Below the pieces are notes generated by a model. That model was not told where the DNA came from, did no database searches, and saw nothing but the letters and a program-made list of their open reading frames with translations. A DNA stretch of 64,000 nucleotides from Bacteroidales bacterium (GTDB lineage: Bacteria; Bacteroidota; Bacteroidia; Bacteroidales; F082): the NCBI GenBank assembly GCA_013141455.1, contig JABFQW010000012.1, positions 62,001-126,000 on the forward strand. The letters run 5' to 3'. Shown one piece after another: positions 58,975-64,000 of this stretch. The position numbers were made by a program, and so were the translations under genes. Every line of letters starts with the position of its first letter. Within the stretch, counting starts at the first letter, position 1.

Positions 58975-61900
58975 TTAGCGAACAATAGTAACGCGTTGGG
59001 TTACAGTTCCTTCGGCAGCTTCGATACGTACTACGTAAACGCCTGCTTCATAGGTAGCTGTGTTCAAGATTACTTTGTTTGCGCCATTGGCCATTACATC
59101 ATATACTACTTGTCCAACGGTGTTCATAACGATTACACGGTTCATCTTCGATGATTCGATCGTTACACTTTCGTTGGCAGGATTTGGATACATACGGGTT
59201 ACATTGGCTTCGTTTGAAGCAATGTCAGTTACACATACATTTACAAAATCTTCGGTAGGATGTAGAAGAGCCATGCCCGGAACTGATTCACATGCATCTG
59301 TTTCACTACTGTAGGCTGCTGTTACCTGATATAAATAGCATCCAATGTCTGCTCCATCATAGTAGCAGTAGTGGGTTGTTCCCTGAACGGCTGGTACGTT
59401 GGTCAACAATACATAGTCGTTGTCAACTTCTACTTGTTTACGATATACATTGTAGCCTGATATTGCACGTTCGGCTGTTTCTACCAATGCTGCTGCTGTG
59501 CTGCCCTGTCCTGATATGGCCAATGTTGCACGGCTGTCATTGTTGTAGTTGTCCTTTGGTGCTTCCATCGGTATGCTGGCTGTTGCGCCTGTTGCTGTGG
59601 TTACAAATCCACGTAAGTTCCAGGTGTAATCCAATGCATAGTCTGATAAATGTTCCCAGGTCGATCCATCCAATGTGATCAAATCGCCATTCGGCTCATT
59701 CATGCCATTACCACATCCTGCAGGATAATTAGCTCCGTCGTCTGTGTAAACGGTTATCCACAACTGTTTGGTGATATCGATAGCTACTGAACTGGTCAAT
59801 TCTACTTCTGACCATTCTTCTATCGGTAATCCACTCAGGGTTTGGGTGTGTAACAGGGTTGCTGCATTCGTGCCTTCATAAATGCGAAGTTCGTTTGCTG
59901 CTGCTGTACGGGCTACGATCTTGATCTTGGTCAGTGATGCGCCTTCGAAGTCTTCCAACTGCGATGGATCAAATTTAACTGCCCATGAGAAGCTGGCCGG
60001 TCCGCCGATGCCATCTACATTCGTGCCATCGTCATAATATAACCATTCGCTTACGTTCGTGCCTGCTGCACCATTCCAGCATACTTCAGCTCCGAAATCG
60101 TTTCCGTTGTTATATACATACTCTCCGGTTAAGGATGTTGGCGGGGTACATGTACGGTAGATATTGATATTGTCAACAAACCAGCTGATTACATCAAAGC
60201 TGTTTTCACCGATTGCGTTGAACCTTACCTGGAATACTCTGCCTTTGGCTGCTGCTGTGATGTTTACGTGGCTTGCTGTGTAATCGAAGCTGCCTTCGTT
60301 ACCGAACAGCGCTACCTGGCTCCATGTGCTGCCATTGAATACTTCTACCTTCATCTTCTCGGCGCCTGTTGCGTTGCGATCCTGTAGTTTCAGGTCAAAG
60401 TCTAACCAAATGTTGCCCTCGGTGATCTGATCGCCCAACAATGGGTTACTGGTCATGGTTGAGCTATAACCATCGGTTAACAATGGATCCCATGTGAATT
60501 CTGCACTTGGTGCGCCGTTACCACTCTGACTGTTGATCACCCAGTTTGCTCCGTTATCATTAAATCTCCAATGATTGAAGTCGAAACTGCCCTGACCGAA
60601 GTCTTCGTTGAATGGCAATGGGAAGCCCCATGCTACGGTTACCACGTCGGTACCTTCCCAGGCTGATTCGGCTGTGCCTGTCAATCCAAACACACTCAGG
60701 TCATATACTGCACTTACATCATAACTGTAGGTGCCCGGGTCGATCGGGTTGATTACATAGTTCACATATTCGTCCGGTGCCTGATCGGCATAAGGTACGT
60801 TGGTTAGTATTTCACCATCCTGATACAGGTTGAAGCTTAACAAACCATCTGGTACCTGGCCGTTATCGGTAACAGGATTAACGTGAGCGCGTACATTGAA
60901 GTTACCGAAACCATAGTTTCCTACATTGTCCCAGGCACCATTCAGGTATGCCCAGTCACCGAATCCGATAACTGCCGGACCGGCATCAAAACCTGCAGGA
61001 TAGGTGCCTGCCGGCTGACCGGCTATCTCATATACTACCCATACATCTTCTCCTGATAACACAACCGGTTCATCTAAAGTAACCATGTTCCATCCTTCTA
61101 CAGGGGTGAATGCCTGGGTGTATAGTACTGCTCCCGGTAAAGTCGGAGTGCCTGCATCGTAAACTTTGATCGTGAAGGTTGAACTCAGGTCAGCGATATA
61201 AACTTCAACTGCTGTGATTCCTTCGCCTGCCAATGGATCAACAAGGCTTGCAGGGAAATATGCTCCTACTTCCCAGGTTCCGCCAGCGGTTAAACCAAGT
61301 CCGTCTGCATTGTCACCGTCCCAGTTTAATACTGTTTCACGGGTTGCTTCAGGTGAACCACCATTCGATGGCATACTGCTCAAGATTGTTGTTGCCTGTG
61401 CGGCTGGTACTGTATTGTTCGACAATATCGAAGCCCTTACTGCTGCTGCAGGTCCGGCCACCGTTACCGGCGGGAACCACATCAACGGTATCTCGTTCGT
61501 GTTGTAAACATATGCATCTGTCAAATCAACCGGAGGATAAAGGAAAGTAGAGCCAAAGGTGTAAGTGGCAGGTACTGATACTCCACAGGGATATTTGGCC
61601 TTAACACCTGCAATATAGGTTTGACCGTAGGTAAGATTTCGGTAGGTATAGTTAAACACATCAGCGCCAACTTCGGTAATATAACCGTTATTAAGCGAGA
61701 TTTCGTAGCCAACGATAAAGGCTGCTGATGGTCCGCTTCCAACGGAAACGTTATCAACTGCCATACCATCTGCCCACCATCCGTTATCGTCATAATGGAA
61801 ACAGAAAGTGATCGCGTCACCACCGGCGAAATCAGAGATATCGATTGATTCAGTTGTCCAATCCGATACTATTGCAAGTTCAGATAATACGGTCCAGTTT

Positions 61901-64000
61901 GCGCCGTTATCCAAACTATATTCTACATAAGCCGATCCACCATAGTATCCATCGTAGAAATAATCGAAAGTGAACGAAACATCATAACCAACACCCAAGG
62001 TAAGCGAAGGCAGAATCAGGCGGTCTTCACTGGCATCGCCGTTATTCATGTCATCGTTTGCACAGGCATAGTAACCATCTCCGGGAGGAATAGTCCAGTA
62101 GGTACTGCTACCATCATTTGTACGGAAGAAACCAACATCATTTGTTTCCATCGACCAACCTTCAGGTGGGAAAGTAGTATCTTCAAAACCTTGCTCTTCA
62201 ACTGTGAAAACAGGTGATTCCCAGGTTGCTTCCGAGGTTGAAGGCTCAACAAAGAGATTCTTTGGAGGATAAGTCTGATAGCCCAAAATCACATCTTCCG
62301 TGTAGTCATAGTTGATCAGAAGACCATTATGTTCATACACCATGAAATCACGTTTGGTTACCATCAGATCATAGGTTCCATTGATCACACTGTCGAAAAC
62401 AACAACGCCACTTATATCGGTGGTTGCCATCAAATGCTGGTATGGATAATCATGTCCGGTCAGATGTAGTTCTGCACCTGTAACATCACCACCATCACAA
62501 AGACTTACATTGAATGTAACAAGATTGTCCAAACCATGAGCTACTATATTTGAGTAAACCCAGATTGAGTTCTCCATACTATACTGTGCCCTAACTGCAT
62601 AAGCATAGAAACCGGCTGGTAGTCCACCATAAACATCAGGGTATGATTGTGCTAAGCAATGGGGGTAGACTATAGTTAAGGTTCCGTCTTCAGGTGTTTC
62701 ATTATGGTTCGGATCAAATCCACTGATACGGGCTACTGCATAATCAACCAGTTCGCGTGAAACATCGTCTGATTCGATGGGTCGATACATTCCAACACCT
62801 TCGATTCCCGGACGACCGGTTGCTTTAGAAGCCGAAATATATTCAGACTTGTTCACTTTGGACGGGTAAATCATCCTTCCAACTGTATTGGCCATTACAT
62901 TCGTACCCGGACCATCAACAATTGCACGGATCATAAAGTCCTGATAGGATGAGGCTCCCCAACTTCCACCAACTGGTTTTACATAACTTCGGTAATAGGT
63001 AGGAACGCTTTGGTCAACGCCGACAGGTACCTGTGTAAACAGTTTCCATACAGCGATGTAGAAATTACCAGCATCGATTGTTGTATTAAATACGTTATCG
63101 AAATTAACCCAACCGTAATTGTCAACGGTAATTGTGGTCGAATCGAGTACGGTACCCGGCATGCCATTGGCACCATCAGCGGCGATTACACCAACTGAAA
63201 CCTCTGCTCCGAGGAAATCGACCCCTTCAGGGAAACTGCCATCACCAACAAACATTCTGCCACCGATAACAGTTGCAGGATATCCGGCTGGAGTAAATTT
63301 AACGGCAGATGCACTTCCGGCTGATAACCATGAGAAATAATTCTCAGCGAAACCATCATCATAAATGATCGAATAGGGTCCCATCGGGATGCCCCAGGTA
63401 ATCAATGCCTGGGTGTCGGCTTCGTTTGGATCGGCATATACGAAACTTACCGGATAAGCCATTTCACACATTACAGCATCAACATCAACCGGACTGTCTT
63501 CGATTGTCACAACGACATTCTCAACAGTAAAGTCGTGGAATCCAACCTGTGTAAAATCAACCGTATAAGTACCTTCGTCAACCAACAGGGTATAGGTTCC
63601 GTTTTCGGCTGTTTCAGTTGTATAAGTATTCGACTCCGAAACTCTTGAAAGTAATTCTTCAGGGATCGGAACATTTTCCATGACGCCTGATATTCCAAGG
63701 CCCGTTCTCGAACCAGGATTGTAATTATCAACAGGGGTATCCAATGGTAAAGCCACAACGGCGCCTGCGGTATTGGTAACAAAACCACGCAGCGTCCATG
63801 TATATGGCAAACCATAATCAGTCAGATGTTCCCAGGTTGAACCATCAAGGGTAATCAGGTCACCATTAGGTTGACCCATACCGGCTGAACAACTGGCAGG
63901 AAATGTAGCGCCTACTGCTGTATAAACAGTTATCCACAGTTCCTTGGTAACATCAATGGGGACGTTGCTCGTAAGGTTTACCTCAGACCACGATCCAACA
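58975..64000 (-). CDS. Giant multi-domain T9SS cargo protein (5' end outside window)
   Basis: The frame is open to the right edge; the Met at 63879 is internal, since the codons before it continue a module repeated elsewhere (SEVNLTSNVPIDVTKELWITVY). At least 1,670 residues are visible. In order: a LRIYEGTN-type module (cut); a CarboxypepD-like segment (GTYTLLVDEGTYTVDFTQVGF); beta-rich domains; a second CarboxypepD-like segment (SGVVVFDSVINGTYDLMVTKRDF); a choice-of-anchor J/cleaved-adhesin domain (FPPEGWSMETNDVGFF...SVEYSLDNGANW-like, 61,730-62,190); further adhesin-like domains (WRFNDNGANWVINSQSGNG); another LRIYEGTN module; and a Por sorting domain (MYPNPANESVTIES...VTQRVTIVR). Surface or extracellular; gingipain-type adhesin regions share several of these domains. 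Confidence 0.88.
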   Translation of the reverse strand, partial: VGSWSEVNLTSNVPIDVTKELWITVYTAVGATFPASCSAGMGQPNGDLITLDGSTWEHLTDYGLPYTWTLRGFVTNTAGAVVALPLDTPVDNYNPGSRTGLGISGVMENVPIPEELLSRVSESNTYTTETAENGTYTLLVDEGTYTVDFTQVGFHDFTVENVVVTIEDSPVDVDAVMCEMAYPVSFVYADPNEADTQALITWGIPMGPYSIIYDDGFAENYFSWLSAGSASAVKFTPAGYPATVIGGRMFVGDGSFPEGVDFLGAEVSVGVIAADGANGMPGTVLDSTTITVDNYGWVNFDNVFNTTIDAGNFYIAVWKLFTQVPVGVDQSVPTYYRSYVKPVGGSWGASSYQDFMIRAIVDGPGTNVMANTVGRMIYPSKVNKSEYISASKATGRPGIEGVGMYRPIESDDVSRELVDYAVARISGFDPNHNETPEDGTLTIVYPHCLAQSYPDVYGGLPAGFYAYAVRAQYSMENSIWVYSNIVAHGLDNLVTFNVSLCDGGDVTGAELHLTGHDYPYQHLMATTDISGVVVFDSVINGTYDLMVTKRDFMVYEHNGLLINYDYTEDVILGYQTYPPKNLFVEPSTSEATWESPVFTVEEQGFEDTTFPPEGWSMETNDVGFFRTNDGSSTYWTIPPGDGYYACANDDMNNGDASEDRLILPSLTLGVGYDVSFTFDYFYDGYYGGSAYVEYSLDNGANWTVLSELAIVSDWTTESIDISDFAGGDAITFCFHYDDNGWWADGMAVDNVSVGSGPSAAFIVGYEISLNNGYITEVGADVFNYTYRNLTYGQTYIAGVKAKYPCGVSVPATYTFGSTFLYPPVDLTDAYVYNTNEIPLMWFPPVTVAGPAAAVRASILSNNTVPAAQATTILSSMPSNGGSPEATRETVLNWDGDNADGLGLTAGGTWEVGAYFPASLVDPLAGEGITAVEVYIADLSSTFTIKVYDAGTPTLPGAVLYTQAFTPVEGWNMVTLDEPVVLSGEDVWVVYEIAGQPAGTYPAGFDAGPAVIGFGDWAYLNGAWDNVGNYGFGNFNVRAHVNPVTDNGQVPDGLLSFNLYQDGEILTNVPYADQAPDEYVNYVINPIDPGTYSYDVSAVYDLSVFGLTGTAESAWEGTDVVTVAWGFPLPFNEDFGQGSFDFNHWRFNDNGANWVINSQSGNGAPSAEFTWDPLLTDGYSSTMTSNPLLGDQITEGNIWLDFDLKLQDRNATGAEKMKVEVFNGSTWSQVALFGNEGSFDYTASHVNITAAAKGRVFQVRFNAIGENSFDVISWFVDNINIYRTCTPPTSLTGEYVYNNGNDFGAEVCWNGAAGTNVSEWLYYDDGTNVDGIGGPASFSWAVKFDPSQLEDFEGASLTKIKIVARTAAANELRIYEGTNAATLLHTQTLSGLPIEEWSEVELTSSVAIDITKQLWITVYTDDGANYPAGCGNGMNEPNGDLITLDGSTWEHLSDYALDYTWNLRGFVTTATGATASIPMEAPKDNYNNDSRATLAISGQGSTAAALVETAERAISGYNVYRKQVEVDNDYVLLTNVPAVQGTTHYCYYDGADIGCYLYQVTAAYSSETDACESVPGMALLHPTEDFVNVCVTDIASNEANVTRMYPNPANESVTIESSKMNRVIVMNTVGQVVYDVMANGANKVILNTATYEAGVYVVRIEAAEGTVTQRVTIVR

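Noticed and set aside
59292-59678. Plus-strand frame opposite the giant T9SS gene
   Set aside because: It lies wholly antisense to a conserved module; the translation is Leu/His/Cys-rich with no start context.
1-64000. tRNA, rRNA, riboswitch, CRISPR or intact insertion-sequence genes
   Set aside because: None was recognised on reading the intergenic stretches; small structured RNAs could still be missed without a covariance-model search.

Overview
The window comes from a member of the Bacteroidota, probably an environmental Bacteroidales/Marinilabiliales-type organism. The evidence is: a fused MurF-alanine racemase; four proteins ending in type IX secretion (Por) sorting domains; a TonB-dependent receptor with a CarboxypepD-like N-terminal domain; paired methylmalonyl-CoA mutase subunits; and upstream boxes of the Bacteroidota -7 type (TAnnTTTG) in place of E. 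coli-type promoters. No rRNA, tRNA, CRISPR array or intact transposase was seen. The left edge cuts the 5' end of mutS2. The right edge cuts the 5' end of a giant minus-strand secreted protein.

Layout. 1-5.3 kb: MutS2 tail, polysaccharide deacetylase, phosphoglycerate mutase, metallophosphatase, and a secreted seven-repeat propeller protein. 5.3-9.4 kb: methylmalonyl-CoA mutase large and small subunits. 9.5-11.8 kb: coiled-coil lipoprotein and an RlmI-like rRNA methyltransferase. 11.8-17.4 kb: a complete citrate-lyase-type operon, citD-E-F-XG-C, interrupted by two palindromic intergenic repeats. 17.7-24.6 kb: Omp28-like secreted protein, a panC-panD-flippase-heptose adenylyltransferase cluster, a thioredoxin-like protein, an SDR enzyme and a small conserved protein. 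24.7-29.7 kb: an AT-rich accessory island, described below. 29.7-37.4 kb: small heat-shock protein, then an operon for a lipid-linked glycan (two flippase-like proteins, a DPM1-like glycosyltransferase, a methyltransferase, an FrhB-like iron-sulfur protein and a GT-C-like membrane protein). 37.4-49.7 kb: MurF-Alr, PdxA, a cytidylate-kinase-like protein, a receiver plus PEP/pyruvate-binding protein, SlyD, ribosomal protein L28, a TonB receptor and superoxide dismutase. 49.7-56.8 kb: ornithine aminotransferase, a phospholipase D/cardiolipin synthase-like protein, a TPR protein, and the yicC-gmk-dehydrogenase-nadD operon. 56.8-64 kb: two related minus-strand T9SS cargo proteins.

The most interesting region is 24.7-29.7 kb. 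It holds four copies of one junction sequence (core GGKFANGAVTGA, as found just before the variable tip of RHS-type polymorphic toxins), all on the plus strand and with no RHS core gene in the window. Three copies lead into different predicted peptidase-type toxin tips: an NlpC/P60-CHAP-like (TIGR02594-like) amidase split by a one-base frameshift, a JAB/JAMM-like peptidase separated from its tag by an in-frame stop, and a HExxH zincin. Each is followed by a lipoprotein or secreted protein that is a likely immunity protein. The fourth copy is truncated. I read this as a graveyard or reservoir of displaced toxin-tip/immunity cassettes built by recombination at the shared junction.
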